63,362 bases of DNA from Pseudomonas fluorescens (lineage in GTDB: Bacteria > Pseudomonadota > Gammaproteobacteria > Pseudomonadales > Pseudomonadaceae): NCBI RefSeq assembly GCF_902497875.1, contig NZ_CABVHY010000038.1:1-63362 (forward strand), read 5' to 3'. A model generated the notes under the pieces. That model worked only from the letters and a program-made list of their open reading frames with translations, made no database searches and was not told the origin of the DNA. Within the stretch, counting starts at the first letter, position 1, and each line of letters begins with the position of its first letter. A program made the translations under genes and the position numbers. Of the stretch, positions 7,047-15,261 are shown piece by piece.

Positions 7047-7976
7047 ATGAATAGATCCTCTGATACTTATCTCACTGCGCTGGATGAGTCGAGCAGCCAC
7101 TCAGCGGTGTCCTGGGCGGCGATATTTGCCGGGGCCGTGGCTGCGGCTGCGTTGTCGCTGGTGCTGGTGGTGCTCGGTTTCGGGCTGGGTTTCTCGGCAG
7201 TGTCGCCGTGGGCCAACAGCGGCATCAGCGCCAAGAGTCTGGGCATCTCGACCATTGTCTGGCTGGCCTTCACCCAAATCGTTGCATCCGGCATGGGCGG
7301 TTACCTTGCCGGTCGATTGCGGGTGAAGTGGGCGAATATGCACGGCGATGAGGTGTACTTTCGCGATACGGCACATGGCTTTCTGGCCTGGGCGGTCGCG
7401 ACCCTGGTGACCGCGACCTTGGTGCTCGGCTCGCTGAGCAGTATCGTCAGCGGCGGGGTGCAGGCCGGTGCCAGCATCGCCTCCGGTGCAACCAGCGCGA
7501 TGACCCAGGCGGCCAGCAATGCCGTAAGTAACAGCCGCGGTGATGATGTTGGCTACTTCGTCGACAGCCTGTTCCGTGACAATCGCCCGGCGGCGGTCAG
7601 CGATGATGCGGTGCACGGCACGGTGACGCGAATCTTCGTGCGCAGCCTGAGCAACGACGGCCAGCTCGCGGTCGAGGATCGCAATTATCTGGCGCAACTG
7701 GTCGCCCAGCGCACCAACCTCAGCCAGCCCGATGCCGAACGCCGGGTCGACGAGGTGTTCGCCAAGACCCAACAGGCCGTAGCGGACGCCAGACAAGCCG
7801 CCGAGACCGCCAGCAAAGCCGCAGCCTGGAGTTCGCTGTGGATGTTTGTCGCATTGCTCTGCGGTGCGTTTTTCGCCAGCCTCGCCGCGACCTTCGGCGG
7901 TCGCAGCCGGGATGCCGTGGAGTACCTCGAAACCGAAGAATATGTCCGCACCACTACACTGCCGCCCGTTCGCTAA
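7047..7976 (+). CDS. Integral membrane protein of unknown function
   Basis: A 309-residue inner-membrane protein. Hydrophobic segments lie at about 22-47 (WAAIFAGAVAAAALSLVLVV), 68-90, 112-150 (FLAWAVATLVTATLVLGSLS) and 268-290. Between the last two is a soluble, helical, Ala/Gln-rich domain (about 155-265). Proteins like this are sometimes labelled PhnA-like, but the name carries no function. A strong GGGAGCAG ribosome site precedes ATG 7047. A 23-codon membrane peptide gene follows after 15 bases and is probably co-transcribed. Confidence 0.75.
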   Translation: MNRSSDTYLTALDESSSHSAVSWAAIFAGAVAAAALSLVLVVLGFGLGFSAVSPWANSGISAKSLGISTIVWLAFTQIVASGMGGYLAGRLRVKWANMHGDEVYFRDTAHGFLAWAVATLVTATLVLGSLSSIVSGGVQAGASIASGATSAMTQAASNAVSNSRGDDVGYFVDSLFRDNRPAAVSDDAVHGTVTRIFVRSLSNDGQLAVEDRNYLAQLVAQRTNLSQPDAERRVDEVFAKTQQAVADARQAAETASKAAAWSSLWMFVALLCGAFFASLAATFGGRSRDAVEYLETEEYVRTTTLPPVR

Positions 7977-7991
7977 GCCAGGAGAATGACC

Positions 7992-8063
7992 ATGCGCTCA
8001 TTACTGCTGTTGTTTCTCGGTGTTCCCATTCCGATCATTATCCTGATCGCGCTGCTCACGTGA
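7992..8063 (+). CDS. 23-residue single-pass membrane peptide
   Basis: ATG 7992 follows an AGGAGAA ribosome site seven bases upstream. It encodes MRSLLLLFLGVPIPIIILIA plus LLT: one hydrophobic segment after a single positive residue. I recall similar very short proteins in many Pseudomonas genomes, which supports a real gene. It lies 15 bases after the preceding membrane-protein gene and before a REP hairpin that may end the transcript. Function unknown. Confidence 0.65.
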   Translation: MRSLLLLFLGVPIPIIILIALLT

Positions 8064-8071
8064 TCTGACGT

Positions 8072-8104
8072 GTAGGAGCTGCCGAAGGCTCGGGCAGCTC
8101 CTAC
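8072..8104. repeat. REP hairpin
   Basis: A single near-perfect inverted repeat GTAGGAGCTGCC / GGGCAGCTCCTAC around an eight-base loop, nine bases after the 23-codon gene. It could act as an RNA-stabilising stem at the 3' end of that transcript. Confidence 0.8.
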
Positions 8105-8141
8105 GCCAATCACGTACGTCTGCAATGTTGCTGGTGTACCG

Positions 8142-8187
8142 TTGACCATCCTCTTGACCATCCTCTTGACCATCCTCTTGACCATCC
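8142..8187. repeat. 12-bp tandem repeat, nearly four copies
   Basis: TTGACCATCCTC occurs at 8142, 8154 and 8166, with a fourth partial copy at 8178-8187. TTGACC resembles a -35 box, and the array ends 67 bases before the patatin start, so copy-number change could affect that promoter. This is inference. Confidence 0.85.
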
Positions 8188-8254
8188 GGAATAGGCGTCC
8201 ATCCGCCAGCTATGCTTGTTGATTCAGGTGTCGGGTGGACGCAGGAGGCCTGCC

Positions 8255-9121
8255 ATGGCCACGGTTAAAACTGCACTGGTGCTGGCCGGTGGTGGCAGTC
8301 TCGGCGCGGTTCAGGTCGGCATGTTGCGGGCGCTGCTCGAGGCCGGAGTGGCTTTCGATCTGGTGATCGGTGCTTCGGTCGGGGCGATCAATGGCGCGTA
8401 TTTCGCGGCCAGGCCGACTGCCGAGGGGGTTGCCGAGCTGGCGGACTTCTGGCGCGGGTTGCGCAAGGCGGATGTGTTTCCGTTTTCGCTGACCGATACC
8501 CTGGCCGCGATCCTGCGTCGGCGCGGTTATCTGCTGCAATCTTCGGCACTGAAACAGCTGGTGCGTCGGGCGATGCCGGTGACCTTGATCGAACAGACCG
8601 AATTGCCGCTGTACATCGTCACCACCAACCTGCTCACCGGTACCGATGAACTGCTGTCGAGCGGCAGTGTTGAACAAGCCTTGCTCGCCAGCGCGGCCAT
8701 TCCGCTGGTGTTTCCCACTGTGCGGATCGGCGACAAATGGCTGGTTGATGGCGGTGTGACCAGTAATACGCCGATTGCCAGTGCGGTATTTTTGGGCGCA
8801 ACCCGTGTCGTGGTGGTGCCGACCGGATTCGGTTGTGCCTGTCCACAGCCGCCGACCGGGCTGGTGGCGCTGGCGTTGCATACGCTGAACCTGATGAGCA
8901 TGCGCCAACTGGTTCGCGACATAGAGTTGTATTCCCCGCGGGCCGATATTCATGTGGTGGCGCCGCTGTGCCCGCTGGGGATTTCGGTGTTCGACTTCAG
9001 CCAGACCGATCTGCTGCTACGACGAGCCTATGAACAGACCCAGGACTGGATCGCGAAGGGCGGGCTGGTGCGCACCGGGGTGCCGGGTTCATTGCAGGCC
9101 CACACTCACAGCCCGAAGTAA
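8255..9121 (+). CDS. Patatin-like phospholipase
   Basis: A 288-residue patatin-domain lipid acyl hydrolase. The oxyanion hole is in LAGGGSLGAVQ (about residues 11-21). The nucleophile Ser is in IGASVGAIN (GxSxG), and the second member of the Ser-Asp dyad is in LVDGGVTSNTP. Size and lack of a signal peptide match the RssA/YlbK-like bacterial class, probably cytosolic or membrane-associated. ATG 8255 has AGGAGG six bases upstream. A 12-bp tandem repeat lies just upstream. The natural lipid substrate is unknown. Confidence 0.87.
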   Translation: MATVKTALVLAGGGSLGAVQVGMLRALLEAGVAFDLVIGASVGAINGAYFAARPTAEGVAELADFWRGLRKADVFPFSLTDTLAAILRRRGYLLQSSALKQLVRRAMPVTLIEQTELPLYIVTTNLLTGTDELLSSGSVEQALLASAAIPLVFPTVRIGDKWLVDGGVTSNTPIASAVFLGATRVVVVPTGFGCACPQPPTGLVALALHTLNLMSMRQLVRDIELYSPRADIHVVAPLCPLGISVFDFSQTDLLLRRAYEQTQDWIAKGGLVRTGVPGSLQAHTHSPK

Positions 9122-9139
9122 ACCGGCTTGCATCCGGGC

Positions 9140-9874
9140 CTAGTCCTCAAACCCCACCTGTTCGTGAATCTCGTCGACCTTCAATTCCAGGCGATAGGCC
9201 ACGGCGATAAATAGCGCCTGGCACAGACACAAGGTGGCACTCAACGAGCGGAAGGCAAACGAGCTGCCCTCATTGACCAGCAGCACGGTATTGGCGCGCT
9301 TGGCCAGGGGCGACAGGTTGCTGTCGGTAATGATCAGGGTTTTTGCCTGATGGTGTTGGGCGATCCGCAGGCAATGCTGGGTTTCCTTGCCATAGGGCGT
9401 GAAGCTGATGGCGATCACCAGATCGTTGGCGCGCACGCTGCGCATTTGTTCGCGGTAACTGCCGCCCAGGCCCGAGACCAGGTGGATGCGCTTGTTGGTG
9501 TGCTGCAGGTTGTAGACCAGGTAATCGGCCACCGCGAAGGAACGGCGCACGCCGACCACGTAGATGTTGTCGGCATTCACCACCAGGTCCACGGCCTTGT
9601 CGAAGGCCTGGTCGTCCAGTTCCAGACCCAGACGTTCGATACCCGACAGCGTCGCATTGATGCATTCGCGCGCCAGATCGCCGCCGCTGGCCTTCTGTGA
9701 TTTGTTGGCGATCATGCTGCGAATGCGCTGCTGGTAGTTCTGCACCGGGGTGGTCTTATGGGTGTAGGCCTCGCGGAACAACGCCTGCATTTCACTGAAG
9801 CCGCTGAAACCGAAGCGCTGGGAGAAGCGCACGATGGCCGAGGGGTGCACTTCGCATTCACGAGCGATGGATTG
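9140..9874 (-). pseudogene. MurR/RpiR-family regulator missing its N-terminus
   Basis: The SIS sugar-phosphate-binding domain (about 237 residues ending EIHEQVGFED) and the recognition-helix region SIARECEV-HPSAIVRFSQRFG are intact. The first 35-40 residues of the HTH domain are absent. In-frame homology begins at about 9874 and is preceded within five codons by TGA (9887-9889). GTG 9848-9850 could start a shortened protein lacking the first helices. The sequence resembles the regulator usually found beside inositol (iol) genes; that is a recollection. No sugar-catabolic partner is next to it. Upstream DNA holds a decayed REP (9912-9930), suggesting a REP-associated deletion. Confidence 0.75.
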
Positions 9875-10281
9875 GCTGAACGGACATCAAAGATCGTCTG
9901 AACGCAGCCCGAACCTGCGGCAGCTCCTGCCGTGGATCACTTTCCGTCGGTCGCTGTTGGTAAGTCCCGGATCTCCCATTGAAAACCTGACAACCGCGTC
10001 GCCGTTTATCTTCTATATAGCGCCGCTCGATTGAATTTCTTGCTATAAACGCACTCCGATGACCGCCTGCAAAGCCTGCCTTAGCGCATTTTCAAGCTTT
10101 GTGGGACAAATTCGCTGTCATTTCAGTTGCTGCGCCCTCAAGTCGGCCTTAGACTGCCGCCCCTCGTAAATTGAGTGCCGGGTGGCGCTTGGAATGCATG
10201 GCGCCTTTCCGACGATCTGAACCGGTCGGCTGGAACGCTCCCTTATTCGCCTTAATGCACGTATTTTTTATAGAGAAATCA
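9875..10281. other. Gene-free region between the truncated RpiR gene and dksA2
   Basis: About 400 bases without a convincing frame on either strand. It contains a decayed REP half (CCTGCGGCAGCTCCTGC, about 9913-9929) and, near its right end, the dksA2 promoter region. I looked for a Zur-type palindrome before dksA2 and did not find a clear one. Confidence 0.5.
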
Positions 10282-10686
10282 ATGACAAAGGAAAAGTTGC
10301 TGGCCATGCCGGCGGATGACTACATGAACGCCGAGCAACTGGCTTTCTTCACTGCGCTGCTGCAAGCGATGAAGGTTGAAACCCACGCGCGTATCGAGCA
10401 GAGCCGCATTGCCATTGAAAGCCTGGACACTCCTGCCGACCCTGCCGACGCCGCTTCCGTTGAAGAAGAGCGCCACTGGCTGGTCAACGTGATCGATCGT
10501 GACCAGCGCATGCTGCCGCAGCTGGAAATGGCCCTGGGCCGTATTGCAGAAGACACCTTCGGCTGGTGCGACGACAGCGGCGAGGCCATCGGCCTGAAAC
10601 GCCTGCTGATCAGCCCGACCACCAAGTACTGCATCGAAGCTCAAGAACGCCACGAGCAAATCGACAAGCACCAGCGTCAGGCTTGA
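10282..10686 (+). CDS. dksA2: DksA2-like RNA polymerase secondary-channel regulator
   Basis: A 134-residue TraR/DksA protein starting MTKEKLLAMPADDYMNAEQL. The coiled coil (about 30-90) is followed by a globular domain in which only two of the four zinc-ligand positions are Cys: C96 and C117, with S99 and A120 at the other two. Pseudomonas DksA2 has this length and the same Cys-poor pattern; it replaces zinc-dependent DksA in the stringent response when zinc is scarce. ATG 10282 is chosen over upstream in-frame starts because the family begins here. No zinc genes adjoin it. Confidence 0.82.
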   Translation: MTKEKLLAMPADDYMNAEQLAFFTALLQAMKVETHARIEQSRIAIESLDTPADPADAASVEEERHWLVNVIDRDQRMLPQLEMALGRIAEDTFGWCDDSGEAIGLKRLLISPTTKYCIEAQERHEQIDKHQRQA

Positions 10687-10690
10687 TAGG

Positions 10691-10862
10691 GCTTTTTGTG
10701 GCGAGGGAGCTTACTGTGGATGGGGCTTGTTGTGGCGAGGGGGCTTGCCCCCGCTGGGCCGCGCAGCGGCCCCAAAATCAGCCACCGTGTTCCGTCAGGT
10801 AAAACCCGTCTGCCGGTTTTACGACTGCTGCGCAGCCGAGCGGGGGCAAGCCCCCTCGCCAC
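10691..10862. repeat. REP pair of the GTGGCGAGGGGGCTTGCCCCCGCT type
   Basis: Units GTGGCGAGGGGGCTTGCCCC (from 10733) and its inverse GGGGGCAAGCCCCCTCGCCA (to 10861) flank an inner region with GGGCCGCGCAGCGGCCC. A degraded extra copy lies at 10697-10715. This sequence class differs from the other REPs in the window. Confidence 0.85.
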
Positions 10863-10997
10863 AGGTCCAACGTTCGCCCCCCCTTACACACTTCTATTGA
10901 TCTGCTGCAACCCCACGACTAAGGGACCATAGATAATGGCCCGGTAGTGGCGTCTAATGCAGACAAAATAAATAGAAGCAGCAGTGGGGTGACCAAC

Positions 10998-12614
10998 ATG
11001 ACGAGCCACGGATCTCTGGCTGGCGCTACGCCGAATTCTGCGGCGTCGCTCAAGACGCCGGCACGCTGGCTGGCCCCCACGATGCAAAGCATTGCCCTGA
11101 TGCTGGTGCTCGCTGGCATGGCTTTCGGCGGCTGGTCGCTTTACCTGTGCCTGCCGCTGGCGGTATTGACCATTTGGCTGCCTCGCCTGCGTTCGCGACC
11201 GGTGATCGATCCGACGGTTGCGGATGCTTCCAGCGCCATCGCCGAGTTGACTCGCGACCTTTCCTATACCACCAGCCATAACGCCTTGTCCGCCGCCGGC
11301 GTGGCCTTCTCGGTCAAGCAGTTGGCCGCCAGGGTGCAGTCGCAGCTGGATGCCGCGGCGCGAATCGTCAGCAGCGCCGAAGTGATGATTGGCACCGAGC
11401 AAGTGACCTCGCAACTCAGTCGACAAGCCCTGAGCGCGGCCAGCGAGGCCCATCAGAGCAGTATCGAAGGGCGTACGGTGCTCGCCGAGTCGATTACTCG
11501 CATGCATCAGCTCAGCCAGCGCGCCAATGACAGTCGTCAGTTGATGGAAGCCCTGAGTCTGCGCAGTGAAGAAATACAGCGGGTGACCCTGGTGATTCAG
11601 TCGATCGCCAGCCAGACCAACCTGTTGGCGCTGAACGCAGCGATTGAAGCGGCGCGTGCGGGCGAACACGGACGCGGTTTCGCCGTGGTTGCCGACGAAG
11701 TTCGCGGCCTGGCCGGACGCACGGCCACGGCGACCGAGGAAGTCGGGGTGATGGTCGCCGATATCCAGCAGCGCACGGCGCAGGTGGTGGAACAGATTCG
11801 CCAGTTGTCCAGTGACCTCAATACCGGGGTCGAGCAGGTGCAGCACACTGGCCAATCGTTGCAGACTATTGCCCGGCTGGCGGCGGGAGTGGAGAGCCAG
11901 GTGAGTGACATCGCCAAGGGTGCAGACACCAATCGCGAACAACTCGACAGCCTGTTCCATGCCGTCGAGCAGATGCGCAGCGACCTGGCGGTCAGCGATC
12001 AACAGACCCGGAGCCTGGCCGAGGCGGCGGTGCAGATGGAAGGCCAGGCCGAAACCATCAGCGAGCGCCTGGCTGAAGTCGGGCTGGACGACTATCACCA
12101 GCGCGTTTATGACCTGGCCCTGGAAGGTGCCAGGCAGATTGCCGCGCAGTTCGAAGCGGATATCGATCAGGGCCGTGTCAGTCTGGAGGACCTGTTCGAC
12201 CGCAACTATCAGGCGATCCCCAAAACCAGTCCGGCAAAATTCCAGACCCGTTTCGACCGATACACCGATCAGGTGTTGCCGGCGATTCAGGAGCCATTAC
12301 TGGCGCGTCATGAGGGCCTGGTGTTCGCTATTGCCTGTACCCAGCAGGGTTACGTGCCGACCCACAACACGCTATTCAGCCAGCCACTGACCGGTGACGC
12401 GCAAGTCGATACGCTGCATAACCGCACAAAACGAAAGTTTGCCGACCGAACCGGGATCCGCTGTGGCAGCCATCAACAACCGGTGTTGCTGCAGACCTAT
12501 ACCCGCGACACCGGTGAGCTGATGCATGACCTTTCGGTGCCAATCATGCTCAAGGGGCGGCATTGGGGTGGCTTGCGGTTGGGCTACAAGCCTGAGCGCG
12601 CGCCACGCCGCTAA
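10998..12614 (+). CDS. Methyl-accepting chemotaxis protein with C-terminal sensor domain
   Basis: A 538-residue chemoreceptor. Two closely spaced hydrophobic segments (about 36-52 and 55-72) form a membrane hairpin with no periplasmic domain. The signalling tip follows (SIASQTNLLALNAAIEAARA, GRGFAVVADEVRGLA, about 205-245). The last 150 residues form a further domain (FDRNYQAIP, GYVPTHNTLFSQPLTGD, NRTKRKFADRTG, LLQTYTRDTGELMHDLSVPI). The sensing part is therefore cytosolic and C-terminal, the reverse of classical receptors. ATG 10998 has GGGGTGA upstream. The ligand is unknown; an internal metabolic or redox cue is plausible. Confidence 0.85.
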   Translation: MTSHGSLAGATPNSAASLKTPARWLAPTMQSIALMLVLAGMAFGGWSLYLCLPLAVLTIWLPRLRSRPVIDPTVADASSAIAELTRDLSYTTSHNALSAAGVAFSVKQLAARVQSQLDAAARIVSSAEVMIGTEQVTSQLSRQALSAASEAHQSSIEGRTVLAESITRMHQLSQRANDSRQLMEALSLRSEEIQRVTLVIQSIASQTNLLALNAAIEAARAGEHGRGFAVVADEVRGLAGRTATATEEVGVMVADIQQRTAQVVEQIRQLSSDLNTGVEQVQHTGQSLQTIARLAAGVESQVSDIAKGADTNREQLDSLFHAVEQMRSDLAVSDQQTRSLAEAAVQMEGQAETISERLAEVGLDDYHQRVYDLALEGARQIAAQFEADIDQGRVSLEDLFDRNYQAIPKTSPAKFQTRFDRYTDQVLPAIQEPLLARHEGLVFAIACTQQGYVPTHNTLFSQPLTGDAQVDTLHNRTKRKFADRTGIRCGSHQQPVLLQTYTRDTGELMHDLSVPIMLKGRHWGGLRLGYKPERAPRR

Positions 12615-12730
12615 GGGATTGTTACGCCTGATGCAAATAACCTATGCAGGGCGATAGCTTTTTCCCTACCGGGTAACTCATTAATATGCCGACATTGTTA
12701 GGCAGCTAATGAAATGCTCGGGAAGTGCTC

Positions 12731-12934
12731 ATGCAAAGCAAGGTCGATGTTGCGGTAATGATTGGTAGCGGGGTGCCTTTCGCGCTGCGGGCGCTGGGGC
12801 AAAGTGTCTGCTGGGTCGTATTGCTCAATGGCGAGCGACGCGGCACCGCGTTCTGCAGTCGGGATGAAGCCGAGGAGTGCAGGGCTGCCTGGCTGGCTCA
12901 ACTGAATGTCGAGAAGCCCGACAGCCTGCATTGA
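12731..12934 (+). CDS. Small hypothetical protein
   Basis: A 67-residue frame starting MQSKVDVAVMIGSGVPFALR with a GGGAAG ribosome site five bases upstream of ATG 12731. It has an acidic, helical C-terminus (CSRDEAEECRAAWLAQL). No family recognised. It converges on the DUF2789 gene with an eight-base gap. Confidence 0.6.
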   Translation: MQSKVDVAVMIGSGVPFALRALGQSVCWVVLLNGERRGTAFCSRDEAEECRAAWLAQLNVEKPDSLH

Positions 12935-12942
12935 GCGCTGCG

Positions 12943-13182
12943 TTAGTGCCTTTGATGCATGCGCAGGTTCAGGTCGTCGACCACTCGTGCCCAATCGGCA
13001 TCTTCGCGTAGCTGTTCTTTCAGGAACGCAGCCTGCTGGGGTGACCAGAATTCAGCGTCTATCAGTTTTTTATCGTTGGCCAGCGGCGAGTGGCTGGCTA
13101 TGAAATCGTCGATAGCTTTCTGATTGGAGTCCAGTCCCAGCTGATCGAACAGGCCTGTCAAATCATGTGTCGGTGAATCCAT
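12943..13182 (-). CDS. DUF2789 family protein
   Basis: A 79-residue protein, MDSPTHDLTGLFDQLGL, with IDDFIASHSPL and FWSPQQAAFLKEQLREDADW, the family signature. Members are small soluble proteins of unknown role, common in gammaproteobacteria. The start at 13182 follows GGAGAC on the minus strand; an in-frame ATG eight codons upstream is less likely. Confidence 0.8.
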   Translation of the reverse strand: MDSPTHDLTGLFDQLGLDSNQKAIDDFIASHSPLANDKKLIDAEFWSPQQAAFLKEQLREDADWARVVDDLNLRMHQRH

Positions 13183-13396
13183 GGTCGTCTCCTTCCCGAT
13201 TGGCAACCCAAGGGTTCGAGGGTTGAGGTCTCATTGCCACACTGTACCTGAGGGGAGACTGACGCCAAGAGTTCGATTGGCAGCAGAGCCAGCCTCAGGC
13301 TGAAGTATTGATCATGCCGTCAAGGCTAGCTCAGGTCTGGAACAAGGCCATGGTCGCCATGGAATTCGCGCGGGTGACTGCCGTCAGGCAGATGGA

Positions 13397-13627
13397 TCAA
13401 GCGTTCAGCGCGCCTTCATCGACAGCAAGTTTCAGCGACTTGGCCGCTTCTCTGGCTGCCGTTTCGGCGACGTCCGAGGTCTTGAACCAGCGATCCTTTT
13501 CGACCTGATGGTAGGTCACGGTGGTCAGGGGCGGTTTGGCGCGCATCACGATGACCGCTTGAAACTCGCCTTCTACTTCCCTGGACTCGCCATGGATGAA
13601 AAATTCACCTATATCAAATTCCGTCAC
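13397..13627 (-). CDS. Hypothetical protein
   Basis: A 76-residue frame read from GTG 13627, which has GGAAGG six bases upstream; the ATG five codons earlier lacks a ribosome site. The sequence begins MTEFDIGEFFIHGESREVEG and includes VTYHQVEKDRWFKTSDVAET. It is predicted soluble, with beta strands then a helix. No family recognised. Transcribed with the next minus-strand hypothetical gene upstream, separated by about 160 bases. Confidence 0.6.
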   Translation of the reverse strand: MTEFDIGEFFIHGESREVEGEFQAVIVMRAKPPLTTVTYHQVEKDRWFKTSDVAETAAREAAKSLKLAVDEGALNA

Positions 13628-13784
13628 GTAACGCCTTCCCATGGAGGTTGTTGTACTTTTTGAAGCACAGCCTGGCAGGCTGCTTTTCAATGGTCGGGCC
13701 AGTATGGCAGTTGTTGCCTGCCGGTGGCTGAGTAAAGTCATCGGAGTGACGAAACGATTGCATCGGCAACGCCTGGTCGACGGT

Positions 13785-14033
13785 TCAACTATTGATCTCA
13801 AGGGCCCTTGCCAGCGCACAGGCTTCGTTGTGGTTGCGACGGAATCCTCTTACGCGTCCGCTGGAGATTTCCTTAATGTGAAAAAAATTTTTGCCGGCGT
13901 TTACAACCCGATAACGCAGCAAAGGCAGGTATTCAGGTGCTGGTTCCTGTGAGTAGAATGGCTTGTCACGCAGAGGTGCCAGGCAGTTTTCGAAAGTGCC
14001 CGGGTCCTGGGCGAAGGGTAGAGGTGTGTGCAT
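13785..14033 (-). CDS. Hypothetical protein
   Basis: An 82-residue frame, MHTPLPFAQDPGTFENCLAP, with YRVVNAGKNFFHIKEISSGR and a basic patch VRGFRRNHNEA. AGGA lies six bases before the ATG at 14033. The IKEISSGRVRGFRR segment resembles small nucleic-acid or ligand-binding domains only loosely. No family recognised. Confidence 0.55.
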   Translation of the reverse strand: MHTPLPFAQDPGTFENCLAPLRDKPFYSQEPAPEYLPLLRYRVVNAGKNFFHIKEISSGRVRGFRRNHNEACALARALEINS

Positions 14034-14491
14034 AGGAAATCCTTTTCTATGGTTTTACCGACGTCTGACCGACGCTATCTGTAGTCTCAATGAGCATGGC
14101 TGCTCTAGAATCACCTCTAGCGCTGGAGGTATAGGCCTATCTAAAGCATTTTTTTGCTAGCGATATGTCAGAAAAGTGCTTTTCTAAAAGAGTTTTTTCC
14201 CTGAAGTTGATAGTCCAGTATTCTCTGGCCATAAGAAGGGCGATTTCCTTCAAGGTCTGACGATGGCATGGACAGGCAGCGCCAGCGTTGCTCCACTAGT
14301 CTTGGCCTGTTGCATGTTGGCGCCGTGTTCAACTCTGTTCAGGGATCTGAGTGTCAGTCATTGGCGTGCGCCTTCGCATGGCGAATGTTGAGCGTGTGCC
14401 GACACCGGCGTTTTTTGTGCTGTCTGCGTTTCATGCAGGCAGAATCATTTTTAGATTCGGGGACGTTTCCTTGGCAGTAAGTAATCTCGAT
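14034..14491. other. AT-richer gene-poor region with palindromes
   Basis: No convincing gene. It holds an 18-bp near-palindrome ACCTCTAGCGCTGGAGGT (14113-14130) followed immediately by the 10-bp palindrome ATAGGCCTAT (14131-14140), and runs of T. An open frame from 14351 is continuous with the next gene, but its codon use before 14492 is unlike its neighbours. Confidence 0.5.
14113..14140. promoter_or_regulatory. Candidate MerR-type operator palindrome
   Basis: ACCTCTAGCGCTGGAGGT is an 18-bp inverted repeat with one mismatch pair, of the size MerR-family activators occupy between -35 and -10 boxes; TATAGG follows directly. It could serve either strand: the hypothetical gene starting at 14033 (-) or the gene downstream (+). 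No MerR gene adjoins it. Confidence 0.35.
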
Positions 14492-14938
14492 ATGCATGCT
14501 TTGTTCGTGCTCGGTGATTTGCGCGCAAAGCTGGTCAAACAGTTTCAATCACGTTTCGTCTACATCACCGAGCAGACCGCTGAAGGTATCTACATCGCCG
14601 AGATCGATACCGAAACAGCAATGGTCGTCGATGATAAGCAGCACCTGGAACTCAAGGTGGGTGACCATTTCCGCGCTGCGGTATTGCCCAGCCGTGAAGG
14701 TGGCAAGTTCGAAATCAAGTTTCGCGAGATCAAACTCACGGTTTATGGTCTGGGCGAATATGCGTTTGTCACCACCGCCGAAGGCCATGCCATCCTGTTC
14801 AAGGAAGGGCAATCCGTAGTGACGGTGTTCGCCGCCAAAGAACAACTGCAGGGTGGGCTGACCAAGACCTTGAAGGCAGTCACCGCTAAAGCAGCGAAGT
14901 GGCGCAAGGGCGAACTTACGTTCAAGGCCAGCGAGTAA
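14492..14938 (+). CDS. Hypothetical protein
   Basis: A 148-residue frame from ATG 14492 (MHALFVLGDLRAKLVKQFQS). It is beta-rich in the middle (GIYIAEIDTETAMVVDD, FEIKFREIKLTVYGLG) with a basic helical tail (KTLKAVTAKAAKWRKGEL). The start is uncertain: the frame stays open back to GTG 14351, which has AGGGA upstream, but the extra 47 residues show weaker codon bias. Its stop overlaps the next start (TAATG), so the two form an operon. Function unknown. Confidence 0.65.
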   Translation: MHALFVLGDLRAKLVKQFQSRFVYITEQTAEGIYIAEIDTETAMVVDDKQHLELKVGDHFRAAVLPSREGGKFEIKFREIKLTVYGLGEYAFVTTAEGHAILFKEGQSVVTVFAAKEQLQGGLTKTLKAVTAKAAKWRKGELTFKASE

Positions 14939-15141
14939 TGACGCTGACCCGCGCCGATTTCCATGAGCAGAACCTTGAGAGTGCCAGCGCGCTGGCCCTT
15001 CGCCTTTTCGCTGAAAAGGCCGTTCTCCAAGGTGCCTGGCTGGGTTGGGTCGCCTCGCAGATCTACAGCTTGCGTCCGGCGGAGTACGCCAGCATGGTTA
15101 GAAGGGAACTCAAGCGCTTGCAGGAATCCTGCGAAAAATAG
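14938..15141 (+). CDS. Small hypothetical protein, coupled to the preceding gene
   Basis: A 67-residue frame, MTLTRADFHEQNLESASALA, ending RRELKRLQESCEK. The ATG shares a base with the previous TAA, so translation is probably coupled. It is largely helical with no membrane segment. No family recognised; the partner gene is the only clue to function. Confidence 0.62.
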   Translation: MTLTRADFHEQNLESASALALRLFAEKAVLQGAWLGWVASQIYSLRPAEYASMVRRELKRLQESCEK

Positions 15142-15261
15142 CCGACATGCCTCGAAAGCAGGAACCTCTACTACAGTCAGTTGACTGAACTACCAGAGGT
15201 TCGCGGTCTTCTTCTGGAAGATCATCCTGCTATTGCTGTGAAAAGCACGAGGTGCATAAGC

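Noticed and set aside
7973..8185. A 70-codon minus-strand frame beginning MVKRMVKRMVKR
   Set aside because: The repeats are just the 12-bp DNA array read in frame; the rest crosses a REP and the end of a real gene.
10200..10281. Zur-type operator before dksA2, expected from P. aeruginosa
   Set aside because: No clear GTTATA-N-ATAAC-like palindrome could be found by eye.
14351..14491. N-terminal extension of the 14492 gene from GTG 14351
   Set aside because: Codon use in the extension lacks the GC-rich third position of the rest of the gene; kept only as an alternative start.
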